Source: GWE2-51-13 sp041736705
GTDB taxonomy: Bacteria; Bacillota_I; Bacilli_A; Erysipelotrichales; Erysipelotrichaceae
Direction: 5' to 3'
NCBI GenBank assembly: GCA_041736705.1
Contig: JBGSTC010000033.1
Location: forward strand, 5,126-69,125
DNA length: 64,000 nucleotides
The notes under the pieces were generated by a model. That model was not told the DNA's origin, searched no databases, and saw only the letters and a program-made list of their open reading frames with translations. Below are positions 31,785 to 38,995 of the stretch, one piece after another (the stretch's first letter is position 1; each line of letters begins with the position of its first letter). A program made the position numbers and the translations under genes.

Positions 31785-32453
31785 TTAGTCGATGAAATCA
31801 GCCACATTGTCATACCCTCTGGATTCCCAGTAGCCTTGATAATTCAAATCGGACGAGAGTTCGATCTCATTTACCCAACGCGCCCACTTATACCCCAGTT
31901 TATCCTCCGCGACGACCATGAAAGGATACCCCATTTCAGGCGGCAAATCGATTCCGTTGGCTTTATAGGCGAGGATCAGTTTCTTTTCCTTAATCACCGA
32001 ATAGGGTAGCGAGGTCGTATAGCCGTCGGTCGCATGGAAGATGACGATGGTCGCGCTTGAAACGGGACCAGCTTGTTCGATTAACTCCTGAAGCAAGACG
32101 CCTTCCCAAAGGATCCTGGCACTCCAACCTTCAACGCAATTCAAGGTGATCATGCGTTGATACAGGTCGAGTTCAAGGACTTCCTCATAGGTTAGGCTTT
32201 GCGGGTTCGCCACCAAGCCGGTGATGCTTAACCGATAAGTTGCGAGATCCACCGTTTGGACGCCGTTGATCGAATTATCGCGGGGTCCGACGGCGGGACT
32301 TAATATTTTACCTTGATATTCCTTGATTTCCCCTTCACGAAAACGCGCCAAGGAGGCGGAGGAATGCGTATCCGGATCATCGTCGATCTTGTTCGAACAC
32401 GCACCGAGCAGCAACACGAGGAGTATTCCGATCATAAGCGATCTTTTTTTCAT
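31785..32453 (-). CDS. Lipoprotein with a sulfite-oxidase-type molybdopterin-binding domain
   Basis: A 222-residue exported lipoprotein. The signal peptide ends at the lipobox 'LLLGACS' (Cys19). Residues about 65-190 form an oxidoreductase molybdopterin-binding domain of the SUOX/YedY type: 'VDLATYRLSITGLVANPQSL', 'MITLNCVEGWSA' with Cys106 as the expected molybdenum ligand, then 'FHATDGYTTSLPYSV', 'AYKANGIDLPPEMGYPF' and 'GYKWARWVNEIEL'. If active it would need exported Moco, which is odd for this organism type. ATG 32453 follows an AGGTG site; the upstream in-frame start gives no signal peptide. Confidence 0.85.
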   Translation of the reverse strand: MKKRSLMIGILLVLLLGACSNKIDDDPDTHSSASLARFREGEIKEYQGKILSPAVGPRDNSINGVQTVDLATYRLSITGLVANPQSLTYEEVLELDLYQRMITLNCVEGWSARILWEGVLLQELIEQAGPVSSATIVIFHATDGYTTSLPYSVIKEKKLILAYKANGIDLPPEMGYPFMVVAEDKLGYKWARWVNEIELSSDLNYQGYWESRGYDNVADFID

Positions 32454-32513
32454 GGGTTCACCTGTCGTCGGTCTTTCTCTATCTTGATTATACGACATGT
32501 GGATTCAAACGGA

Positions 32514-32535
32514 TAAAAAAGAACGCGATGCGTTC
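32514..32535. terminator. Terminator after the EamA transporter
   Basis: GAACGC-(3-base loop)-GCGTTC has an A-run on one side and a T-run on the other, so it works for the minus-strand exporter and could also act on plus-strand transcripts. Confidence 0.7.
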
Positions 32536-32602
32536 GTTTTTCCATGGATGTCGATTAAACCGACTTGAGGAGAATCAAATCGTAATTCAAGAATAAATCG
32601 GT

Positions 32603-33499
32603 TCAACGTTTGTTTCGTTGACTGAGGGTGATGATGACGACGGCGGTGAGGATGATCAGTGCGGAAATCAAGGCGGTGCCTTGCAAGGTCTCCTTTCCGA
32701 TCCACCAGCCGAGGAACACGGCGACGATGGGATTCACGAACGCATAGGTTGAAACCCATGTCGGGTTGACGTTCTTCATCAGCCAGATATACGAAGTATA
32801 GGCGACGACGGAACCGAAGAAGATCAGGTATCCCATCGCAAGTACGGCGTTGACATCGAGGGCGTTGAAATCGACCAAGACCCATTCGTTTTGAAGGGTC
32901 GCGAAGAGAAGAAGCAGGACGCCGCCAGTGATCATTTGGGTCGAGACGTTATTGAACGGCGAGGCGGGAAGTTTGGCGAGGCGAGAATACAGGGAACCCG
33001 CGGACCAGGACAGAGAGGCCAGTAATAGGGCAAGTAACCCGATGAAATCGAAGGTATCGACGCCTCCTCCCGATGACTTCATCACTAACAAGGCGATCCC
33101 GAAAATCCCCAGAATAACTCCGGACATCTGTTGGATCGAAGGTTGTTTCCGCTCACCGAAACGCCAGTTCATCAGCGTGATCCAAAGCGGGACGGATGCG
33201 ACCATCAGACTGGCGATGGCGGATGGGACGCGTTGATCGGCCCATGCGACCAAACCGTTACCGATGAGAAGCAGAAGGATGCCGACGATCGCCGCATTCT
33301 TGATTTCGTTGAGCTTGGGAAAAGGATCTTTCCTGACTCTCGCGATGGTGAAAAGGACGAGTCCGGCACTCAAGTGGCGGATCCCCGCCATGATGGCCGG
33401 CGTAAAGGAAACCAGGGCGATTTTCATCCCCAGATACGTCCCTCCCCAGAAGACATAGACCGCAATCATCGCCAGAACAACCAACACCGGTTTTTTCAT
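32603..33499 (-). CDS. EamA family (DMT superfamily) transporter
   Basis: A 298-residue membrane protein with ten predicted helices in two EamA repeats. The first begins 'VYVFWGGTYLGMKIALVSFT' with 'IRHLSAGLVLF', and the second has 'ASLSWSAGSLYSRLAKLP' and 'ALISALIILTAVVIITL'. It resembles the YedA/RhtA-type exporters of amino acids or metabolites; the substrate is unknown. I chose ATG 33499, with GGGAGG 9 bases upstream, over the ATG ten codons earlier. It has its own promoter (extended -10 TGATATAAT at 33528-33536) and terminator. Confidence 0.9.
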   Translation of the reverse strand: MKKPVLVVLAMIAVYVFWGGTYLGMKIALVSFTPAIMAGIRHLSAGLVLFTIARVRKDPFPKLNEIKNAAIVGILLLLIGNGLVAWADQRVPSAIASLMVASVPLWITLMNWRFGERKQPSIQQMSGVILGIFGIALLVMKSSGGGVDTFDFIGLLALLLASLSWSAGSLYSRLAKLPASPFNNVSTQMITGGVLLLLFATLQNEWVLVDFNALDVNAVLAMGYLIFFGSVVAYTSYIWLMKNVNPTWVSTYAFVNPIVAVFLGWWIGKETLQGTALISALIILTAVVIITLSQRNKR

Positions 33500-33527
33500 C
33501 GCTTCTTCCCTCCCAAAACTTTTTGAC

Positions 33528-33536
33528 ATTATATCA
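33528..33536 (-). promoter_or_regulatory. Extended -10 promoter of the EamA gene
   Basis: TGATATAAT on the minus strand, just after the terminator of the upstream HD gene. Confidence 0.6.
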
Positions 33537-33547
33537 CGGAAGAGTTG

Positions 33548-33568
33548 AAAAAAACTCCTTGCGGAGTT
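33548..33568 (-). terminator. Terminator of the HD-hydrolase gene
   Basis: AACTCC-GCAA-GGAGTT on the minus strand is followed by seven T. Confidence 0.88.
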
Positions 33569-33620
33569 AAAGTTTCACAATTGGGACTTGCATATCTTAA
33601 TCGATCCAACAAAATGACAA

Positions 33621-34280
33621 TTAGGACTCTTGATCAAAGAAAAAGTCGCTGGCATCCCATTCGTTCTGGAATTCCGAAAGGAAATCTTCCATAAACCGAT
33701 GGCGACGTTCCGCGATTTTCTTCGCGCTCTCCGTATTCATCCGGTCTTTGAGTAAAAGCAGTTTTTCATAGAAATGATTGATCGTCGTGCCTCGATTGGC
33801 GGTATATTCAGCTTGATTCATCGAAAGATTGGGCAGGATGGCGGGATCATGCATGATCCGCCGTTTGTTTCCTCCAAACGCGAAAGCGCGGGCGATTCCA
33901 ATCGCCCCGATCGCATCCAGACGATCCGCATCCTGGACGATCTTCCCTTCCAACGATTCACAGGCTATCGTATCCGTCCCTTTATAGGAAAGGGTCTGGA
34001 TGATTTCTAGGATTATTTGGATCTTAAACTGATCGATCTTGTGTGCCGTGAGAAATCCTTCCGCGTTTTTTGTTGAACCTTGCGGACCGCCGAAGAGTTT
34101 ATAGTCGTCCACATCATGCAAAATCGATGCCAAGGCGACGATCTCTTCATCCGCTTTCTCTTGTCGCGCGATGTTCATCGCGACGCGATAGACGCGATAG
34201 GTATGGTGAAAATCATGCCCCGAGGCTTCTTGACTGAATAGATTTCGTGCGAATTCCAACGCTTCTTCGATCGTTCTCAT
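33621..34280 (-). CDS. HD-domain phosphohydrolase (YpgQ-like)
   Basis: A 219-residue HD-superfamily protein. Metal ligands are in 'SGHDFHHTYRVYRVAMNIA' (first His), 'LASILHDVDDYKLFGG' (HD pair) and 'KIVQDADRLDAIGAIGIARA' (second Asp). This subgroup, including Bacillus YpgQ, contains Mn-dependent nucleotide pyrophosphohydrolases; the assignment is to the group, not to a known substrate. The ATG lies 6 bases behind GAGGGA. The gene stands alone and ends at a strong terminator. Confidence 0.88.
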   Translation of the reverse strand: MRTIEEALEFARNLFSQEASGHDFHHTYRVYRVAMNIARQEKADEEIVALASILHDVDDYKLFGGPQGSTKNAEGFLTAHKIDQFKIQIILEIIQTLSYKGTDTIACESLEGKIVQDADRLDAIGAIGIARAFAFGGNKRRIMHDPAILPNLSMNQAEYTANRGTTINHFYEKLLLLKDRMNTESAKKIAERRHRFMEDFLSEFQNEWDASDFFFDQES

Positions 34281-34356
34281 CGTTATCCCTCACATACTTT
34301 TAGGATACCACAACTTGTTCTTCGTTTCTAAGTAACATTTTATTTTCTACCTCTAG

Positions 34357-34382
34357 AAGAAAACCGACGCTTTCGCATCGGT
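34357..34382 (-). terminator. Terminator of the sigma/anti-sigma operon
   Basis: ACCGATGC-GAAA-GCGTCGGT (one G-T pair) on the minus strand is followed by TTTTCTTC. Confidence 0.8.
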
Positions 34383-34386
34383 TCGT

Positions 34387-35322
34387 TTAGTCGTTGGGGT
34401 TCCCCGGATTCTCCGGTTTGCCTTTGGGTTTACCGTTTCCGTCGATTTCATCTTCTTCGCCATAGGTCGCTTCCCAGAGGGCTTTGATGTCAAGACGCAA
34501 TGCGTCGAGGTCTTCGCCTTCGGTTTCAAGACGCGTCCTCAACGCGGTAACATCGATTTCGTCGCCTTCCAGACGATCCAGGAAACGGTCGAGCAAGCCG
34601 ATGGTCTTGTCGGCTTTACGCACCAACAATTCGTTCTTCTTTTCATAGTTCTTTTTGTTTTCAGGATTGGAGAAGAATTCCCCGGCGGTATACCAAACCC
34701 CGTCGTGCTGGACCATTCCGTTGATTACATACATGCCCAGTGGGACTTTCTTATCGTTGGCTTCAAACCAGGCGATCTTTTCGGCCTTCATGACGACGAC
34801 GTTCACATCGGGCAGTTCCCCGCCGTTTTCGATGATGTCTTTCAAACGTTCGTTCAATTCTTCGGTTTCTTCTTCCTCGTCATCCACATTCACCGTCGTG
34901 ACCAGGACATAGTCTTCTTCCAGGTCTTCCGGATCGATGAATCCCGCTTCGGTCGCCATTTCGATGATTTTCAATGTGGCTTCTTCGGCGGTGAGTCCGA
35001 CCAACGACTTATAGTCGAGGGAGCGGGCATCCTTGTTCATGGGTTTGACTCTAACGACAACGCTGTCGGCATCGACGGAAAGCTCGATGCTCGGGTTGAT
35101 GTCGACGGCGACGATCGAGACGATGTTGGATTCCTTGGTGAAGGCCCCCATCTGCATCAATGTGATCCCCAACGCGAAGACCGCAAGCAGGCTCACGGCG
35201 ATCGTCGAGAAACGACGGATCTTGATCTTGCGGGATTTCGCCGTGATCTTCGATTGGATCGATTCCAACAGTTCTCCTTGATTCAATACATTCTCTTCAA
35301 AGGTTGATTTTAGTTTTGTCAT
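34387..35322 (-). CDS. RsgI-like membrane anti-sigma factor
   Basis: A 311-residue membrane protein with a cytosolic N-terminal part (residues 1-36), one membrane helix ('FSTIAVSLLAVFALGITLMQ') and a large outside part. Just outside the membrane lies 'IVSIVAVDINPSIELSVDAD', the hallmark of the RsgI middle domain. After it come an acidic helical region and a low-complexity tail rich in Gly, Pro, Lys and Asp. It follows an ECF sigma gene by 75 bases, so it most likely holds that sigma factor and senses the cell surface. The ribosome-binding site is not obvious; a GGAG lies in a small hairpin about 20 bases upstream. Confidence 0.82.
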   Translation of the reverse strand: MTKLKSTFEENVLNQGELLESIQSKITAKSRKIKIRRFSTIAVSLLAVFALGITLMQMGAFTKESNIVSIVAVDINPSIELSVDADSVVVRVKPMNKDARSLDYKSLVGLTAEEATLKIIEMATEAGFIDPEDLEEDYVLVTTVNVDDEEEETEELNERLKDIIENGGELPDVNVVVMKAEKIAWFEANDKKVPLGMYVINGMVQHDGVWYTAGEFFSNPENKKNYEKKNELLVRKADKTIGLLDRFLDRLEGDEIDVTALRTRLETEGEDLDALRLDIKALWEATYGEEDEIDGNGKPKGKPENPGNPND

Positions 35323-35397
35323 GGTTGTTTATCGGAAACTTCTCCGACCCCTTTCACTTAGGTAGTGTCGATTCATCAAAACTTCGTTGCACATTTC

Positions 35398-35910
35398 TTA
35401 AATATCCAACGATTTTTGGATTTTCTTGATTGAACGGTAGTATCTCGCCTTGATCTTCTCTTCCTTGATCGCCATCGTTTCCGCGATTTCCGAGAAGGTC
35501 ATTTCGTAGCGGAACCGGGCGATCAAAATTTTCTTATCCAACTCTTCCATTTGATCGATGATTTCCCAGATTTCGTCGCTGGTCGCATGCTGAATGGCTT
35601 CAAGGGCGCTGTCCGAATCTTCCGGGATGTTTTGGACCCAATCCTCGTCCGTATCCTGCACGACGATCCGTTTCGCTTTCTTATAGAAGTTTGCGATTTT
35701 ATTCTGCGCGATCTTGATCAGATAGGCTTCAGGTTCATCGATCTTCTTGCCCTTTAGTAAGGCATCATGATAGAGATCGACATAAACATTCTGAAGGATA
35801 TCCTTGGACTCGTCTATCTTGTCCATCTTGAAAAAGACATAGCGGCTGACCGCGGGATAGGTCGAGCGATAGATTTCGTTAAACATCTCGTCGATTTCAT
35901 GCTTTTTCAT
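35398..35910 (-). CDS. ECF-type RNA polymerase sigma factor
   Basis: A 170-residue sigma-70 family ECF factor. Region 2 includes 'YPAVSRYVFFKMDKIDESKD' and 'ILQNVYVDLYHDALLKGKKI', and region 4 includes 'KKILIARFRYEMTFSEIAET' and 'KARYYRSIKKIQKSL'. I placed the start at ATG 35910 with AGAGGGA upstream; a longer frame reaches 35976 but begins inside the preceding terminator. A good promoter (TTGACG-17-TACACT) lies in front, with its -35 inside the T-rich tail of the ptsI terminator. The RsgI-like protein encoded next is its likely antagonist. Confidence 0.92.
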   Translation of the reverse strand: MKKHEIDEMFNEIYRSTYPAVSRYVFFKMDKIDESKDILQNVYVDLYHDALLKGKKIDEPEAYLIKIAQNKIANFYKKAKRIVVQDTDEDWVQNIPEDSDSALEAIQHATSDEIWEIIDQMEELDKKILIARFRYEMTFSEIAETMAIKEEKIKARYYRSIKKIQKSLDI

Positions 35911-35928
35911 ATGGATCCCTCTAGGTTT

Positions 35929-35957
35929 AGTGTAGGCGTACAAATCCATTGCGTCAA
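35929..35957 (-). promoter_or_regulatory. Promoter of the sigma/anti-sigma operon
   Basis: TTGACG and TACACT are separated by 17 bases on the minus strand, leaving a leader of about a dozen bases. The element looks like a housekeeping promoter rather than an ECF one. Confidence 0.7.
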
Positions 35958-35987
35958 GAAAGAAGAAAACGTGCATCGCACGTTTTC
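35956..35987 (-). terminator. Terminator of the acp-ptsI operon
   Basis: GAAAACGTGC/GCACGTTTTC is a 10-bp perfect stem with a 3-base loop and a T-rich minus-strand tail. Confidence 0.88.
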
Positions 35988-35993
35988 GGTTGG

Positions 35994-37700
35994 TTATTTG
36001 TTGAGAGACTTCTTGATGAGTTCGACGACTTCGTCGTAGGTTGACTTCGTCAAGGCTTCGGCAGCCAGTTTCTTCATCTCGGCATAGCTAAGGGATCGGA
36101 CCATTTTGCGTGCCTGAAGGATCGAACTGGCGGACATACTGAATTCATCCAGACCCAAACCAAGCAATACGGGGACGGCCAGTTCTTCCCCGGCCATTTC
36201 TCCGCACATCCCGACCCATTTGCCTTGGCTATGGCCACCGTCGATGGTCATTTTGATCAGGCGAAGGATCGCGGGGTTGAAGGGTTGGTAGAGGTAGGCG
36301 ACTTTTTCGCTCATCCGGTCGGCTGCCATCGAATATTGGATCAAGTCGTTGGTCCCGATCGAAAGGAAGTCGGCTTCTTTGGCGAATTGGTCGGCCAATA
36401 CGGCGGCTGCGGGAATCTCGACCATCATCCCGATTTGGATTTCGTCGGAGACGTCGACGCCTTCGGATTTGAGGACGGCTTTTTCTTCCAAAACGAAGGT
36501 CTTCGCGGCACGGAATTCATCCAGGGTCGCGATCATCGGGAACATGATGCAAAGTCTTCCGAAGACGCTGGCGCGCAATAGTGCACGGACCTGCGTTCTG
36601 AAGATATCCTTGCGGTCCAGACACAAACGGATCGCACGATATCCCAGGAAGGGGTTCATTTCATGCGGGAACGGAAGATAGGGAAGTTCCTTATCCCCGC
36701 CGATATCCAAGGTACGGACGACGACCGGGCGTTTGCCCATGCGTTCCAACACCTTCTTATACGCGAAGAATTGTTCTTCTTCGGTCGGTAAGGCTTGTGA
36801 ATCCATATAGAGGAATTCGGTACGGTAGAGACCGACGCCTTCGCCTCCGTTATTCAATACGCTGTCCGCATCGTTGGGGTTGCCGATGTTGCCGACCAGT
36901 TCGACATGGTGTCCGTCACTCGTGACGCTATCCGCATCCTTCAATACTTTCAGACTCATTTTCAATTCATGGAAACGTTCGGCTTTCTTGCTATAGTCAT
37001 GGATTTCCGTTTCGTTCGGGTTGATGATGACGATCCCGTCCAGCGCATCGAGGATGATGAAGTCCCCGTGTTTGACATCGTCCAGCAGTCCGTTGATTCC
37101 GACGACCGCCGGGATTTCAAGGGAGCGGGCCATGATGGCGCTGTGGGAAGTCCGTCCGCCGATCGCGGTCGCAAATCCTTTGGTGAATTGTTTGTTTAAC
37201 TGCGCGGTGTCGGAGGGCGTCAAATCGTGGGCGACGATGACCGTCTCCTCGCTGATCAAACTGAGATCCGGAAGAACCTTGCCCAATAAATGACATTTGA
37301 TGCGGAACGTGACATCCTTGATGTCGGCGGCACGTTCGCGGAAATACGCGTCGTCCATCGACTCGAACATCGTGATGAACATGTTCCCGACTTCGTTTGT
37401 GGCATAATCGGCGTTCACATTGTCCGATTTGATCATCTCTTCGATCTGTCCGGTGAATTCGGGATCGTCGCAAACCATCAAGTGGGCGTCGAAAATCGCC
37501 AGTTCTTCATCGGAAAGACGGCCTTTCGCCTTTTCCTGGATGACCAAAATATCTTTCTTCGTCTTCTCCAGACATTCATGGAAATGCACGATTTCCTGTG
37601 TCGGGTCGACTTCCTTCTTTACGATGTCCAATACGGGTTGCTCAAGCTTGTACGCTTTCGCGAGCACCACGCCTGATGATGCCGCAATACCTTTTAGCAT
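35994..37700 (-). CDS. ptsI: Phosphoenolpyruvate-protein phosphotransferase (PTS Enzyme I)
   Basis: A 568-residue Enzyme I that transfers phosphate from PEP to HPr to energise sugar uptake. The active-site His186 is in 'GGRTSHSAIMARSLEIP'. The PEP-binding barrel contains 'GVGLYRTEFLYMD', 'RTLDIGGDKELPY', 'LGYRAIRLCLDR' and the cysteine-containing 'GKWVGMCGEMAGE'. Length is normal. No ptsH or Enzyme II gene occurs in the window. It follows a dedicated acyl carrier protein gene by ten bases, which is not the usual ptsH-ptsI pairing. Confidence 0.97.
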   Translation of the reverse strand: MLKGIAASSGVVLAKAYKLEQPVLDIVKKEVDPTQEIVHFHECLEKTKKDILVIQEKAKGRLSDEELAIFDAHLMVCDDPEFTGQIEEMIKSDNVNADYATNEVGNMFITMFESMDDAYFRERAADIKDVTFRIKCHLLGKVLPDLSLISEETVIVAHDLTPSDTAQLNKQFTKGFATAIGGRTSHSAIMARSLEIPAVVGINGLLDDVKHGDFIILDALDGIVIINPNETEIHDYSKKAERFHELKMSLKVLKDADSVTSDGHHVELVGNIGNPNDADSVLNNGGEGVGLYRTEFLYMDSQALPTEEEQFFAYKKVLERMGKRPVVVRTLDIGGDKELPYLPFPHEMNPFLGYRAIRLCLDRKDIFRTQVRALLRASVFGRLCIMFPMIATLDEFRAAKTFVLEEKAVLKSEGVDVSDEIQIGMMVEIPAAAVLADQFAKEADFLSIGTNDLIQYSMAADRMSEKVAYLYQPFNPAILRLIKMTIDGGHSQGKWVGMCGEMAGEELAVPVLLGLGLDEFSMSASSILQARKMVRSLSYAEMKKLAAEALTKSTYDEVVELIKKSLNK

Positions 37701-37710
37701 AGTTGTCCTC

Positions 37711-37938
37711 CTATTGTTTTTTACTGCGAATCAAATCCGAAACCTCTCCCATTGTTTTCAAGGCCAAGAGTTCATCGTCTTCAAACACCAAATCGAACTT
37801 CTCTTCGACCTGCAAAATCAATTCCACAAGGTCCAATGAATCGATGCCGAGGTCCTTCAGGGACGTCTCTTGGGTGATCGAGTCAGCATGCCCGGTCTTG
37901 TTTGCGATGAGTGTCCGCAAATACTCGTACGCTTCCAT
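37711..37938 (-). CDS. acpP: Acyl carrier protein
   Basis: A 75-residue ACP. The phosphopantetheine serine is Ser34 in 'LKDLGIDSLDLVELILQVEE', preceded and followed by the standard helices and ending in a basic tail. It carries growing acyl chains for phospholipid and fatty-acid synthesis. The ATG at 37938 lies behind AGGAGGTG. The longer open frame up to 38058 overlaps the neighbouring gene and is not used. It shares a promoter and operon with ptsI. Confidence 0.93.
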   Translation of the reverse strand: MEAYEYLRTLIANKTGHADSITQETSLKDLGIDSLDLVELILQVEEKFDLVFEDDELLALKTMGEVSDLIRSKKQ

Positions 37939-37960
37939 TTTTAGGCACCTCCTCTTGGTA

Positions 37961-37989
37961 ATTCTATCACGAATCACCCATGGAGACAA
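37961..37989 (-). promoter_or_regulatory. Promoter of acp-ptsI
   Basis: On the minus strand, TTGTCT and TAGAAT are 17 bases apart, and TG one base before the -10 adds an extended -10. It lies partly inside the 3' end of the upstream HTH-like gene. Confidence 0.7.
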
Positions 37990-38294
37990 CGCAAAAATGC
38001 GTCCATCGAGCGTCCCTTCAGGCGGTAGTAGGTGGTTTTCGCATAGTAGTCCATCCACCAGTTTCTCTGTGCCGGTTCCAGGAAGTCATGGGCGATGATG
38101 CGGTAGGCGTCTTGGTCCAGGGAATGCAAAACATCGTCGATCGTCAATACATAGGCCAAGTCGTATCCCATGCTTTCTTCATGGATTTCCCCGATCAGTT
38201 CCTTGACTTGGATGCTTCGCTTCACTTGGTTGTACGCATGGCAGTGGAAGCGTACCAGCGTTTCTTTTTCTTTGTAATTATAGTTTGTTTTCAT
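37974..38294 (-). CDS. Small HTH-like protein, unknown
   Basis: A 106-residue cytosolic protein that I cannot name securely. Its C-terminal part, 'HDFLEPAQRNWWMDYYAKTT' followed by 'YYRLKGRSMDAFLRCLHG', has the pattern of a sigma-region-4/ArpU-like helix-turn-helix in which 'KTTYYRLK' would be the recognition helix. Small proteins with this tail occur in Mollicutes (MG284/MPN403-like), as far as I recall. The ATG at 38294 is 6 bases behind AGGGG. It sits alone between the V-ATPase terminator and the acp promoter. A regulatory role is inference. Confidence 0.55.
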   Translation of the reverse strand: MKTNYNYKEKETLVRFHCHAYNQVKRSIQVKELIGEIHEESMGYDLAYVLTIDDVLHSLDQDAYRIIAHDFLEPAQRNWWMDYYAKTTYYRLKGRSMDAFLRCLHG

Positions 38295-38349
38295 CTGAGT
38301 CCCCTGCTCCACTCTATGCACGCGACGAAACATTTCCTGAGAAATAAAG

Positions 38350-38377
38350 AAAAAAAACATCCGGGAATTCCGGATGT
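38350..38377 (-). terminator. Terminator of the V-ATPase operon
   Basis: ACATCCGG/CCGGATGT with a 5-base loop is followed by eight or more T on the minus strand. It begins at the atpD stop codon. Confidence 0.92.
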
Positions 38378-38991
38378 CAGGCTCTCGCCTTCTTGTTTTT
38401 GATGACTTTTAAGCGGGTGAATTCTTCCCGTTCTTTTTCTTCCAGGGCGTCCGAGATGAATTTGATGTCGTCTTGGAGCTGGGGGAGAACGATGTTACGC
38501 AATGCGTTGGCACGTTTCTGTGTCTTCTGGATGGCACGGGCGAGACGGAAGACGGAATTGTCGATCTCCGCCAATAATACGGTCATGCGCTTGGCTTGGA
38601 GGAATTTCAAGCTGGCTTCATCGAGTTTCGAGTTGGATTCGTCGAACCCGTATTCGAAAGTCAGTTCGGTGTCTTCCAATCGTACGTTGGGGATTTCGAC
38701 CCCCATGACGCTGCGATAGACGATGCTGACGCCGTTCTCGATGGAGACGGCGTTGGCGATCTGCGTGACGACACCCAGGGAGATGTTGGCTTGCTGGAGG
38801 GAGAGATAGGCTTCGGCGTAGGTCTGCGTAATCTGGTCGCGGAGTATTTTCACCTTGTCGACCAACAGCATCATCTCGCGGATCAAGACGTTGCGTTTGC
38901 GATCCATCAGGTCATACCCTAGTTTCGCCAACTGCATCGATTTTTTGGTCGCGATCAAATTTCCTTTGGTGGGCGAAAGACGGGTTGCCAT
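38377..38991 (-). CDS. atpD: V/A-type ATP synthase subunit D
   Basis: A 204-residue central-stalk subunit of the V/A-type ATPase. The N-terminal coiled-coil helix begins 'RLSPTKGNLIATKKSMQLAK', and the C-terminal helix has 'NALRNIVLPQLQDDIKFISD' followed by a basic end. It couples rotation of the c-ring to A3B3. It is the last gene of the operon, directly before a strong terminator, and starts 4 bases after atpB. Confidence 0.95.
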   Translation of the reverse strand: MATRLSPTKGNLIATKKSMQLAKLGYDLMDRKRNVLIREMMLLVDKVKILRDQITQTYAEAYLSLQQANISLGVVTQIANAVSIENGVSIVYRSVMGVEIPNVRLEDTELTFEYGFDESNSKLDEASLKFLQAKRMTVLLAEIDNSVFRLARAIQKTQKRANALRNIVLPQLQDDIKFISDALEEKEREEFTRLKVIKNKKARA

Positions 38992-38995
38992 GTCT

